Positions 43,086-55,300 of a stretch of DNA of 64,000 nucleotides are shown here, piece after piece (position 1 is the stretch's first letter; every line of letters begins with the position of its first letter). The position numbers and the translations under genes were made by a program. Below the pieces are notes generated by a model. That model did not search any database. It was not told the origin of the DNA and saw only the letters and a list, made by a program, of their open reading frames with translations. The DNA comes from Galerina marginata (lineage: Eukaryota > Basidiomycota > Agaricomycetes > Agaricales > Galerinaceae): contig JAECYW010000010.1 in assembly GCA_023014335.1 (NCBI GenBank), forward strand, positions 2,356,001-2,420,000, in the 5' to 3' direction.

Positions 43086-46000
43086 ATGCCTCGTCACCAG
43101 TTCTGGATTCCACTGTTCGATGAGAATCAGCGACGAGAAAGAGTGGTGAAAATCCAGGTGTGGTGGAGACGCATGTTGGATGTCCGGGCCGCGAAGAAAC
43201 CTCTCAAGCAGATTTTCGAGGGCGATGTAACGGGTTTGACGGGCTTGAGATGCCTGGTCTTGATTGGTGCGCACGATGATGTGCTCGGAAAATGGGCTAG
43301 GGCAATGATGCAACGTGGACCTGGTGCGTTGAACTAAATTGGTACTTTGGTTCACTAAATTTCACCGTAACGTCGATAGACGCGATGCTCGCTCAAGCTT
43401 TATCGGAAGACAGCACAAGCTGGCTGGTGCTTACGCGGAAAGCCGCTTTGCTACTGGTTTTGTCTCTGTCCTACATGCCTGAGTAAATCTTTCACTTCCC
43501 TGTTCGTAAGAGGACTGACTCTGTTTTACAGATCACCGAATGCTTCATTGTACCTTGAGGTTCTGACGGTTTTATTGTCGAACAAATATGCTGCAGCACA
43601 ATCAGGCGATCAAGGAAGTGCGTTTTGCCAGGCCATCACGACGTACCTCATAAAGGAAGAGTTTTACTACCGTCTCAGAAGATCAATCTCAAAATTGGTA
43701 CTTTCTACTCAGTTCTCGCATTTAATTCTCTTTCCTAATTTTTTAAAATTCGCAGCCAGTCGAGAACTCGACGAGTTTAGCATCTTTCCTCGACTTATGC
43801 ATGCTGCCACTGTCGACCTACTCTGAAGATTCACGCCAATTTACTCAAATATACATCAACGTTGTCATTCAGATTTTGGGCCTCCCATTGCTCCCAAATC
43901 GATTTCCGCCTGACAGCTACTCGCCGTTTATCTCATACTTCTTATTCACCAACCCCGATATACTTACCCCGCGGATCAAGGTCATCAGCGATTATATTAC
44001 TGCCCGTTCCTCGACAGACCTTGCGGCAAACATATTTATGTTCGTTTCCCCGCACTACGAAAGGCTTTCCGCCGAAGCATTCGCTTCCTACCTGCAACTT
44101 TCGGCGACGTTGATCAGCAAGTTCGCTGACTACTCTTTGAACCCACCGTCAACATCGGAATCATCCAGCGAGGCGCAACCTCAAGTGAACTCACTTAGCT
44201 ATGATTCGGATTTTAGCGATGGCTACACGGAATACGAGGACTCAGAACTAGAAGAAGAAAATTGGTTCCCTCGATCCCCTCTGGAAGCTACTAACGAGTC
44301 AGTGAACTGGATCGAGCAAGTCGCCTCCCCGGAGCACATAACGAAATTAATCCAGTTGACTCAGTCGCAAGCCATCCTCTTGCCTCATTTGGCCGCGTAC
44401 CTGTATTACGTCTCAGCAACATGGCTATCCTCTGAACGGGAAATCCACAATATTGTTCTAGCAAAGTCGAGTGGTTGGCTCGTCGGGGATTTGTATCGGG
44501 AGGTTGTGAGGCGGTCGCCGTTAGGGCAGGAGGAGAATTCTACAAATATTTACGGTGCGTTTTTAGCTCGCATAATTGAGGTTAAAATTCAATGCCTTTC
44601 CGGCTTCAGAGTTAGCAAGTGCCGTATACTGGCCCCCAATCGTGCTTCTCGCTGAGTTATATTCCCAATTGCTCCACACTATGGATGACCAGGAGTTCTT
44701 CCATAAGGTGCCCGGGAGCCCGAGGTGCAACCCGCTAACTCTGGCAGAGGCGGCCTCGTTCGGCGTGCAGCTGCGCAATATCGTCTTTACGCTGTACTGG
44801 CGGTCCAAGGACAATTGGGACAGGCCAAATCAAATGCAATATGTGCATGGTCCATCGGAGAAGGATTTGAGGGAAAAATTATTGCGATGCTTGTTGAAAA
44901 TATATACGAGAGAGTAACTACCTTTTCCCTTTTTTTCTTGGGGGAATTTAATTTTCTCATGATTTAGTTCTAAACGGCCATTTGTTCCTCCGGGTCACTG
45001 GCTTCTTCGGTCACAAATTGACATGAACTCGTTTATCGATGCTGCTTTGTACGTCTGTCTAACTTTTTTATCTAACATTGCCTCATAACATGTGCACCCA
45101 ACAGTATCCAGAGAGAAGAATCCTCCTGGCCATGGAAATTGCCCCGAGCGCACAGCGACATCACTGATAACCACTGGAATTCCATAGTGCCGCGCCTTGC
45201 CATCCTTAAGAAGATTCCATTCGTCATTCCATTTGAGGTGCGCGTTTCCATCTTCCAGCACTTAATCGCAAACAATAGGGTGATGCATTGCCCCATTGAG
45301 CGGCTCAATGCTTTGGGGCATGATCAAAGGCTGCGAGTGAAGATCCGTCGGGGAATGGTAGCTCAAGATGCATTTGAAAGGCTTGGTGGAGTCAATTTGA
45401 AGGCGCCTCTTGAGATTGTTATGACTGATCAATTTGGGCACGAAGAGTCAGTGAACTGAATTATCTTTCGGGTTCAGATGCGGCTCTGACGTTCGCCTGT
45501 TGGTGGCATCCAGAGAGCGGGTTGATGGCAGAGGCAATTTTAAAGAATTCTTTACGTCGTTCTGTCAGCAAATGATTGCAACAAATTCGAGTATGTGGAT
45601 GAGAAATTGGCTGGGTGGCTTGTATCCGGCTACGCATACGTATGCGACTGAAGGTGCTTTCGGCCATACTTTATCCGGGAGTTATATTCTCACTGTCGTT
45701 CTCTTTCAGCCGACTTTTTAGCCTTGTATCGCTTCGTCGGATGCATCATTGGCAAAGCAGTGTATGAAGGGATTTTGGTTGGGTTTACGTTTGCAAATTT
45801 ATTTCTCTCCAAGGTCAGCTCGCCCACAGTGCATACACTGGGTTATGGACTTACAAAAGGGACCAGTGGCTTGGTAGGAGAAGCAGCCTCGACGACCTCT
45901 TGGCAGTGGATCCGGCCCTTTACCGTCGCCTTCTTACCCTCAAACACTCCACTGAGAATATTGAAGATCTTTCTTTGCACTTCACCATTACTACAAAAGG

Positions 46001-46864
46001 CGAGACTGTTCCTTAAATAATTTGATCATCTATTTATTCCAATTAGATTCCGGAGCGACAAAGTTGGTCGACCTTATCCCAAATGGCCGGGATATTGCCG
46101 TCACCATGGAGAACAGGCTGCGTTACATTAACCTTACCGCCCGTTACCGCCTGAATGCGCAGATCAAGCGACAAAGTGAGGCGTTCGTCGGCGGTCTGTC
46201 GCAATTGATCCAGCTGAGATGGTTGAAGTACGTCTTTCTCATTTATGTTCCGTATTAAACCGTGTAATAAGGGAAAATTGAACAGGATGTTTAATCCGCG
46301 AGAACTTCAGATCGTCATTGGGGGTGCCTTTGCGCCGATCAACTTGGATGACCTGCGGCGTCATACGACGTATGGAGGGATTTATCATGACAGCCACAAG
46401 ACAATTGTTGCATTTTGGCAGGTAGGTGTTAGCGTTTTGTCATTAATCACTCACCCTGAGGTCCAGTTGCGATTACCAACTTAGGTCGTCAATTGCTTCC
46501 ACCGATGGCAGAAACATAACTTGTTGCTGTTTGTGACAAACTGCGGTCGTCCACATATACTGTAAGTGGTGTTGTGCACTTCTCACATATCTTATGCTAT
46601 TTTAAATTCCAGAGGATTCAAAGAGCTCGTTCCTAATTTCTCAATACGCGACGATGGATCAGATGAAAACCGGCTGCCCAGTTCTAGCACATGTATTAAT
46701 CTCCTCAAAGTGAGAATGCCGTTCTTTGTCTTTCTCCTTTGGTGTCACGTCGAGCTAATGTGTGCTTTCTTACGGTGTAGCTTCCTATCTATAAAAGCGA
46801 GCGTAATCTGCGTGAAATGTTGTTGCAGGCTATCACTTCCAGAGCTGGATTTGATTCGTCTTGA
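43086..46864 (+). CDS. HECT E3 ubiquitin ligase, UBE3C/Hul5 type, copy 2
   Basis: Fifteen exons, 994 residues: 43086-43323, 43380-43482, 43532-43697, 43756-44554, 44610-44913, 44968-45048, 45105-45446, 45514-45653, 45710-45813, 45867-45999, 46047-46227, 46286-46421, 46485-46561, 46613-46709, 46781-46864. It is the closest relative of copy 1: IQ-type helix VVKIQVWWRRMLDVRAAKK near residues 20-40, acidic linker DSDFSDGYTEYEDSELEEE, then the HECT N-lobe (KIPFVIPFEVRV, KIRRGM) and C-lobe. The catalytic cysteine is codon 46692-46694 (STCINLLK, residue 962). Intron 10 (46000-46046) begins with GC instead of GT, exactly where the other three copies have GT; GC-AG introns are a known minor class. This copy has no insertion and seems intact, provided the GC donor is used. 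Confidence 0.87.
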
Positions 46865-47786
46865 GCTGGCAGATCGTACTTGTTCTCTTGTCTTTGACTA
46901 ATACACATTTAAACTGTTACCTTTCAACAACTAAGTTGTCCGTGCTGTCCTGGTGCAACTGCCGTCGGCGTCGTGGTAAGTTACAACGATAGTTGTCGGC
47001 ACTACTCGAGTATAATCTACATAGCCATCCGCCGAATATAACCAAAAATTCATCGCAGAAAAGATCTTTCGTGAATTCCTCTGTGCACCTCGACATCCGA
47101 CCCCACCTCCGTCGCCCCCCATACTCATATCACTCCCTCGGTGAGTTCGACGTCTTTGACCCTCTTACTCCTGATTTCACGGCGCAAACAGGTGTATGGT
47201 CATCCTTGGTTCATACGGCAGGAACTTCATGCTGAATTCACTTTCATTTGGCGCTAAATCTACTCTAAACGTCAATGATCGGTGGGTCCTGGTCTGCGGT
47301 ATTGAAACGGTTGGTTTCTTTCATGTCCAGGAACCGAGTACTGAGCTTTTAGTTAGGCCGGGTTTACGAATCTCAGCTCGATTAATCTTTACCGTGATCG
47401 GCTATTTAGTGCTAGCAGAACATCTGCGAACTTTTGATGGACCGTTTGGCACTGCAATATTAGGTATATCATTTCTCCCTCATCATCAACCGCATGTACC
47501 TTGTCTCGTAAATCAAGTTGCCATTGTCACCGATCTTTACTCGTTACTCTGATATTCTCCGAATGAAGAGGCGGGGAAGAGACAAAATTGTCGCCGGCGC
47601 TACAAGCTGTTACAGTACTAGCCAAGGTGATTGGTTTAACTATTGCAGTTCTCCCGGGGTAATGTAAGATACTCGCTTTCCGGTTCAGCACCTCGGCTAG
47701 AGGAGCTTAGAAAGCAGTTACAAGTGTGGTGGACTGCTGGAATAACATGAGTGCAAGCACTGCAAGGTCCCTGTTTTGGGAAGTAG
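46865..47786 (+). repeat. Downstream flank of HECT copy 2
   Basis: No gene seen. About 47215-47580 is a diverged member of the block that precedes each GC-box/E-box (CTTCATGCTGAATTCACTTT, GGGTTTACGAATCTCAGCT). Confidence 0.45.
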
Positions 47787-47839
47787 CGGCGCGTCGCGTC
47801 GCGTCGTCGTATCAGTCACGTGTTTGCCTGTTGATCGAT
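47787..47839 (+). promoter_or_regulatory. Composite GC-box/E-box motif 9
   Basis: GCGCGTC repeats end at 47805, 11 bases, CACGTG (47817-47822), 10 bases, then GATCGA in place of GATCAA. Confidence 0.55.
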
Positions 47840-50604
47840 TTTGCGTCCTGACTCTGAGTCATCGCCAGATCTCCTCCGTATCTTCAGTGTTTCCTCCACA
47901 TACCATCGTCTGTCGGTATGCCAAATCTAGTTCTGCTCTTTTCAGCCTGCGTTCCTTCCAAGACCCGCGAACATGCCGATCTCGCATCCTCATTGGAATC
48001 GCAGCATGGGTTTAGTGGCGGAACGAGGCAGCCAGGTACGTACCTCCCAGTTCGTTACTTCCTTTGATGTTGAAGCTGAACACTTTGTCATTTTGTAGCT
48101 CGCAGTTAGCGCAGTTCTGCCCTGTTCCAAGTTCCAAGTTCCTTTCTCCATCGCCTCAACGCCATTCTCGTATGTTTCCGTGTATCCGTGTATTTCGGGG
48201 AGAATCACATATCATATTTACCCTAGAACAGCAGGGGGGATGTACTGCGACCCAGTTCAACGCCATCCCGTCCGCGAGTATGGATCTGGCGCGGTTGCCG
48301 GCGCAACCGCTATCGTCAACCATCGCCTGCCGGCTTCTCTCCTCCATTCACTGACATGCTGCCCATCCAGCCGTTAAAAGCAGATGCTAGAGCCCAGTCA
48401 GAAGCTCGCACGGATTTTGCCAACGTCACTGGTACAGGAGTTACTCTGACATGAAGATTCTTCGTCACGTTGGCGGATGTATGATTGTCGGAAGGAAAGG
48501 GGGATGTGCAGTGAGGCAGGTGCGAGCGAGGAGCTGCCGCTGATACTGGTACTGTCATTGGGCTGGCGGGTTCACGAGTAATGGAGTAGGAGGACGAGAG
48601 CACAACCCTGCTGTCTCGCCGCTCGGAGGAACGCCAATGCCAATACGAATACGAGAAATCGACGAAGGAAGGTTTGATTTTCGCCTGGCCTCTCCTCGCT
48701 CGTCTCGACCGTTCTCTCACCTCCTGTCCCGCTCGCTGTCTTTAAGATCTCACCATACCCCTCCGGGGGAGGATGTATTTCCAATTTTCGAATCGTCTAA
48801 TTCCAATCTCTTCATCCCTATCGTTACAGCCCTCCCGCGCCGCTTGCTCTTTACTTTGTTCATATCAGCTCCGGGGCTGCGTTGTACTCTACAAATGTTG
48901 GCCCCGAGATATGAACATGGCCAGGCACGTTCGCGGGTCAGATCGGGCTTACGCATATAGGGGAACAGTGCGGGAGAGGGTGGGGAGGGGCGATAGGTCA
49001 GGCTGGATACTCTTTCTTCCAACTTTGTTCACGATCTCTTGGATTTGTCATGAGCTCTGGATTTCTAGTGAGCCAAGTCGTTCTGTTGGGCTCGAAATTT
49101 TGTTAATCTTTTCCAAGATTGATAACTCCTGATATATACGTGTCAACCTTTTTCTTTCAAATCTGCGATTTTTCCCTTGTTCTAAGACGCACGAACGTGC
49201 TGACCTCGAGAAAAAACTAATGGAAGAATGAGGTCACTAGGTACGTCCCTCCTTCTCTGTTTCGTCCCCTGAAGTCGATGCTGAACGCACCTTATCGTTC
49301 TCCAGCTCGCTGTTGGCGGTATTCTGCCCATTGCAAGCTCCGCTCTTCCTCGAGCCCACTGCACTTCAACCAGGAGAAGTTACCACATTCAATGCGTACT
49401 TGTTGCCCCTCTACTCAAACTGCAATTACTACCTATCTCGACCAACGCTTCCGCCTCTTTTCAACACCACCTTGCATACCTGCCGCCAATATAGACCACG
49501 ATGCCTGATCGTCATCTCGTTTCGTCTTCCACTATGCCCAGAGTTCGATTTTCACCTGGTCGCGATTTGTTATTGACACCACGAGTTCCTACCATTTCAC
49601 CCATCACCTCCGCTCCGGGGAAGGGTGTAGATGTGTAAATTATCTCCTCGACGCTGTCAACCTACTCGCTCGCCATCGTTACAGCCCTCCCGCGCCACTT
49701 GCTCTTTCCTTCTGTCCATCTCAACTGAGGCGGGTCGTATGACCGCTGGGCCTTAGCTATGGACATATCGTTGCGATGTGTCACGGGAGGGTTTTCGTCA
49801 GGTTTGCGGGTTGGGCGTACTCGTATGGGGAGCAGTGCGGCGTAAGGGTGAGGTGATAGGACAGACGTGTGGCCGAAGGGAAGGGAAGGGACCGGCGGCG
49901 AGCTGAATTTGATATACTGCCACAGTACTGGTGTGATTCTGGTACTGCCGGCAGGCGGGCGAGTTCCAGAGTTGTGATCGGGGAGGGAAAGTGGATAGGA
50001 TGCACACAAAATCCATGCGTTTGGATCTCGACTCGTTATAGCAGCACCGCGTTTATATACACGCCCCGCCTTCACCGTCGATTGATGACGCGGGTGCAGA
50101 CCTACCATGGACGTTCGGCTGAGATTGCATATTGGTTCGTCTTCCCCAGGCTCTACTTCTCCTTTCAAATTGGAACACGGTTCCTAAGTAGAGGAACCCT
50201 TGAATAGGTACGTACCTTTCGACTCTTATTTCCTCTGAAACCAAAGCTAAATGTCGGGGTGCAAGACTTCCAAATCCCCTGCACTAGATTTACTCAACCA
50301 CTGTCATTGCACGTCCGGGCTGGTGCAACAGCGCGGCAAATTTTTCCTAGATCGCTGGCTGTTCGTATCTGGAACCAAGCGCGACGAAGGGATGGGTGGG
50401 GCGGGGTATTGTTATTCGCTGCTGTACTACCGACTTTACCAAATTCTGGCCTATATTCATGCCCCGCTCGCGTCGCGAATACGATATATGTAAATTTCTC
50501 ATACGTTCGAGTACACACCTCTATTTTGCAGTTGAGGCGCAGAGCTATTTCATCCTTTTTTTCGTCTCAATAGATCATTCCTGAAGATAGAATTTCTTAC
50601 AGTA
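47840..50604 (+). repeat. Body of repeat unit 9, upstream of HECT copy 3
   Basis: Exon-like KTREHADLASSLESQHG (about 47962-48012) precedes an intron-like module at 48036-48098. Further modules begin at about 49241 and 50209, and a palindrome block lies at 49733-49744. More than one unit seems to be present, but only one box. No gene supported. Confidence 0.5.
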
Positions 50605-50817
50605 AGTAGCCGCCAAAATGTTCTCCCTGTATCCAGTCTCACGACCAGGCAGTCGCTCACTTGCCGACACAATAAATTTAGAAAATTTTCGCCTGTGCTA
50701 ACGTAACAACTTTTCCGACAGCAAATACGCATTCCTTATCTGTAATCGGTACCGCCATCTCTTTTCCTCTCTCCATCCAAAAAAGATTCGACGACTGTCA
50801 CTTCTCGCGACAGAAAC
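50605..50817 (+). promoter_or_regulatory. Conserved upstream region of HECT copy 3
   Basis: Aligns with the regions before copies 1, 2 and 4 (GCCGCCAAAA, CCGACACAATAAATTTAGAAAA, GCTAACGTAACAACTTTTCCGACAG). It now sits 1.46 kb from the surviving part of exon 1 because of the hAT-like insertion. Confidence 0.5.
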
Positions 50818-50882
50818 ATGCATTGTTTCTTTTATGATACCCACCAGACAGAGCAGCCAGAAAAGGCTGTGAAAATTCAGGC
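50818..50882 (+). pseudogene. Severed original first exon of HECT copy 3
   Basis: ATG 50818 starts 21 residues (MHCFFYDTHQTEQPEKAVKI...) that align with the start of copies 1, 2 and 4, up to the IQ helix. The frame meets TGA two codons into the inserted element. Without the insertion the ancestral exon would be 229 nt and in phase with exon 2. Confidence 0.8.
50875..50882 (+). repeat. Left target-site duplication of hAT-like element (ATTCAGGC)
   Basis: ATTCAGGC here and at 52347-52354, flanking the inserted element. The uninterrupted paralogs read AATCCAGGCGTGG or similar at this place. Confidence 0.85.
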
Positions 50883-52346
50883 CCAGTGAAAACCGGTTCT
50901 GCTGTTTTCTGGAGAGCGTGCTAGAAAGCTGTGCAGAGCCGAGCCACTCCGGGCAAATCTGAAGGCTTCCAGATTTGACACGACTTGAGTATATAAATAG
51001 AACTCGAGAAGTCGTTGGTCGGCTCACGATGACGTCCATTTCAGTTGTTCAACAACTTTCGACGACCCCAACGATTCATCGATTCATTTCTTGGGGATCT
51101 GCTCACCTTCGTCTGATTTTTTTCGCACTCAATCTCGTGGCATAATTCAACTTTGCTTCCCAACTCCGTCGCTCCACTCTTTCTTCCGTACCACCACCAT
51201 CCCCCTCAACCGTTCTTCACACTCCAGAAACGCGCCCTTCCCGTTCCTTATACACGCTCCCCGAGCTGCTCAGCGCATTCAGCACACGTTTACACCACCC
51301 TCGCTGTCAAGAAAACATCCATATCCGATCTGAGCGCTAAGGGAGTCGGATGCGCCTTTCCAGGCGGGCTAGTCGATGACTGGCGATTTGGGCTCTGGTG
51401 AGACGTTGTTTAGAATCCACAGGGGACTGCAGGGTGATATAAACTGCGTAGGTGCCTTGCCATTACCCAAACTCCCGAGAAATGGTGAGTGTTCCACTAT
51501 TTCGACGCATATATCCTAATCACCCGCATATAGTCAACCCAAACCCACCTTGTGCCTCGAAAATCGTCTCTATGGCATGCAAAACCAAAGATGAGGTAAC
51601 CTTTTGTATTTCGTAGTATGTGGACTCTTTGCTAATATCGACCTTATCAGGTTCACCGCCCTTTTACTTTCGCAGGACGACAAGCAAGGTACGCTGCGTT
51701 CACCCACGTATACGATTTGAACTGATATATGGGTATGCAGTTACTTGATGTGTCACGGCTACTTTGACCGTGCGCACTATTGTTCGCGCACCCTGCCTCT
51801 GGTGTTAAGGTGAATATTGCTTGTTTTATCCAAGCGCGCGTACTCCACGCTGATTTCCAATTGGTAAGGCGGCCGCAGACTCGCCCCGAATTCTGATTTT
51901 GCCTACTCAGCCGATCCCCGGGTTTGCCAACGGGCTGCCTTCTGTCTAGCCGACCTATTCGCTTATTCGGATCGAGGGACTATCGAGGATATGAGGCGCC
52001 GCAAACTTCTTTCGTCTGACGGAATTCGGGATAGGCGGGAGCGAGAGTATGGGTACGGGAGAGCAATTACAGTACATAGCAGATGTATACAGATATGAGC
52101 AGAAATAAACTGATTTAGCACCACACAGAACACCTCAGACCGCCTCAGATGTGCTCGGAACGGCGCTGCTTAGAGCAGATTGACGCAGAATTTTTCAACG
52201 CTGTAAAACCCATCCGACAGTTGACAAGCAGATAAAATCTGCAAAGGCTTCATTTATTCGGGAAAATCCGTGCAGGTCCGGAAATGCAGCTCAGAGCAGA
52301 TTTTCCAGTTTTCTTGCAGCACAGCGCGGAACCGGTTCTCACTGGG
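50883..52346. mobile_element. Non-autonomous hAT-like DNA transposon in HECT copy 3 exon 1
   Basis: 1464 bp with inverted ends: CCAGTGAAAACCGGTTCTGC on the left, and CCCAGTGAGAACCGGTTCCG on the right in reverse complement. An 8-bp duplication, ATTCAGGC, flanks it. CAGTG-type ends and 8-bp duplications are the hallmark of the hAT superfamily. No transposase frame is present, so it would have to be moved in trans. Inside, a TATA-like TATATAAATA and a set of short intron-like segments suggest a captured gene. The right end adds an in-frame ATG to the downstream ligase exon. Confidence 0.83.
50990..51800 (+). other. Possible captured, spliced gene inside the hAT-like element
   Basis: TATATAAATA lies at 50990-50999, 30 bp before an ATG at 51029. 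Farther on, three segments have GT...AG ends, intron-like lengths and branch-like sequences: 51485-51533 (CTAAT), 51596-51650 (GCTAATA) and 51689-51740 (CTGAT). The exon-like pieces between them read STQTHLVPRKSSLWHAK and FTALLLSQDDKQ in a continuous phase. The product is not recognised, and the 5' part does not join into one clear frame, so this may be a partial copy of a host gene. Confidence 0.35.
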
Positions 52347-55300
52347 ATTCAGGCGTGGTGGAGACGCATGTTGGAGGTCAGGGCGGCGAAGAGACCTCTC
52401 AGGCGGATTTTTGAGTGCGATGTAACGGGGTTGACGGGACTGAGGTGCCTGGTCTTAATCGGAGTGCATGATGATGTGCTTGGGACATGGGCGAGGGCGA
52501 TGATAGAGCTTGGACCTGGTGTGTTGAAACGATTTAATACTTAATTTCATTCAACTTTACGGCAACGTCAACAGAAGCAATTCTTGTTCAAGCCTTAGGG
52601 GAACATAGCACAAGCTGGCTGGTGCTTATGCGGAAAGCATCTTTGCTGCTTCTTCTATCATTGGCCCACGAACCTAAGTAATGTTTTTAATTTGCGGTTT
52701 GCCTAGATACTGACTCCATTTTACAGGTCGTCAAATGCATCATCGTACCTGGACCTTTTGATGGTTCTATTGTCGAAAGAACACGTTGTAGCCTCGTCAA
52801 GCGTTCAAGGAAGTGCTTTTTGCCAGGGAATCACAGATTATCTCATGGAGAAACGACTCTACCGCCTTCTTGGAAAAGCCATGTCAAAATTAGTACTTTA
52901 TATTAACCCACCCCTTCGATTCCCTTTCTAATTATTTCTTGTTCGCAGCCGATCGAGGACTCAACAAGTTTACACCTTTTCCTTAGCTTATGCGCGTTGC
53001 CGCTGTTGTCCTATCCAGGAAATTCACCTCAAATGAACACAATGTATATCGACATTTTTGTTTGTATTTTGAGTCTTCCATTGCTCCCAAATCGACTACC
53101 GCTTGGTAGCCCATCCCCCATTGTGTCGTACTTGTTGACCAGTTTGGATAATCTTACCCCAAGTGTGATCGGGTTCATTGGCGACAGTATTGGTGCTTTT
53201 CCCTCGCCAAACCTTGCGGCCAATGTGTTTATGTTCGTTTCCCCACATTACAAGAAGATTTCCACTGCCGCATTCGCGTCCTACCTTCAGCTTTCGACAC
53301 GGTTGATCAATAAATTCAAAAACCACTCTTGGTTCCCAACCGACCCCTTGCAATCGAGAATCCTGAGGGAGCCGCCGAAACCTCAAACAAACCCTGTCGA
53401 CTACGATTCAGATTTTAGTGATGGTGGGACAGAATACGAGGACTCATACCTGGACGAAGAACAAGACAAAGAAGACAAGTACCATTTTCAGTTGACCGTT
53501 ACTTACCAGGCAATAAAGTGGCTCGAGAATGTTATCACCTCCTCACACATAACAGATTTACTCAACGCCACCCAGTCCCAAGCAAGCCTTTTGCCTCACT
53601 TGGTGGAGTACCTGTCCACCATAGAGGTAACATGGCCATCTTCTCAAGAGGAAATACGGAATACTATTATAGCAAACTCTAATGGGCAGGTAATTAGTTA
53701 TCTGTATCGAGAAATTGTGAGGCGGTCGCCGTTGGGACAGGAAGAAGACTGTATGAATATTTATGGTGCGTCTTTACTTCACATCTTTTGCAGTTAAACG
53801 TTAAGCACTCATCGCCTTCCTGGATTCAGAACATACCATCGACAAACACTGGCGCCCAATCATCTTCCTCGCCGACTTATATTGCAAAGCGCTCGAAACT
53901 ATGGATGATCAAGAGTTCTTAGGTAATGTGCCTGGGAGCCCAGGGTGCAACCCGCTTACTCTGGACGAGGTGGCCTCGTTCAGCGCGCAGTTGCTCAATA
54001 TAGTGTTCACGCTGTACTGGCGGTCTTTGGACTATTGGTCGGACGATTGGGACGAGCCGTGGGACACACAACGTGTCTATGTCTATTCAGAGACGGAGCT
54101 GAGAGAGAAATTATTGTGGTGCTTGTTGAGAATTCATACAAGAGAGTAATGCACCTTCATTTCTTTTACATCCAGTAAGGAATTTAACTGTGTTAATTTA
54201 GTTCTAGGCTGCGATTTGTACCTTTAGGTCACTGGCTCCTTAGGTCACAACTTGACACAAACTCGTTCATCGACGCTGTTGTGTATGTTTGTCAATTTCC
54301 TTATGTTTATTGTCCTGACATTTGTAACGACACGGGCGTTGAACAGAATCTTAAAACAGGACGATTTCTGGAGATCTGCCCAAATGCAAGGCGACATCCC
54401 CCACGACCACAGGAAATCCATGCCGCCGCGCGTGGCTGTCCTTCAGAAAATTCCATTCGCCATTCCGTTCGAGGCGCGCGTTTCAATGTTCCAGCACTTA
54501 ATCGCAAACGATAGGGTGTTTCACGGCTCAACTGATCGGCTCAATGCCTTAGGGCATAGTCAAAGACTAAGGGTGAAGATCCGTCGGAGGTTCGCAGCTC
54601 AAGATGGATTTTATCGGCTTGCGGAAGTCAATTTAAAGGGACCTCTTGAGATAATTATGACTGATGAATTTGGACAAGAAGAGTGAGTTGTCGAATTATT
54701 TTTCGGGTGTTAAAAGCAGTTCTGACATACATTCGTTAATGGTATTTAGAGAGGCGATTGACGAGGGAGGTAATTTCAAGGAATTCTTCACGGTGTTCTT
54801 CCAGCAAGTGCTTCAGGCACATTTTGGTTTGTGGTCGCAAAATGAAAGCGGTGACTTCTATCCAACTACGCAAGCACAGGGAATCGAAGGTGCCTTTTTG
54901 TCATACTTTTATCTTGCTATTCAGTTTTTACTTTTACTCTGTGTTAGCCCTCACCTTAGACTGGTATTGGTTCATTGGACGCATGGTTGGCAAAGCAATA
55001 TACGAAGGCATCATGGTGGAGGCTAGGTTCGCTTATTTCTTTCTATCTAAGGTAAGCTCGCTAACAGTGTATTCTGGGGTTTGAACTTACAATGCAGCCT
55101 AGTGGCTAGGCAGGAGATGCTACTTTGACGACCTTTTCTCTTTGGATCCGGACCTTTACCGCCGCCTTTTTACCCTCAAACACTCCACTGAGAATATTGA
55201 AAATCTCTCATTGTATTTCACTATTTCTACAGAGGGTGCGGCTCTTTTTTAACCAATTCAAGCCATTAATTTATTATCTATCAGAACTTGGAGTGACAAA

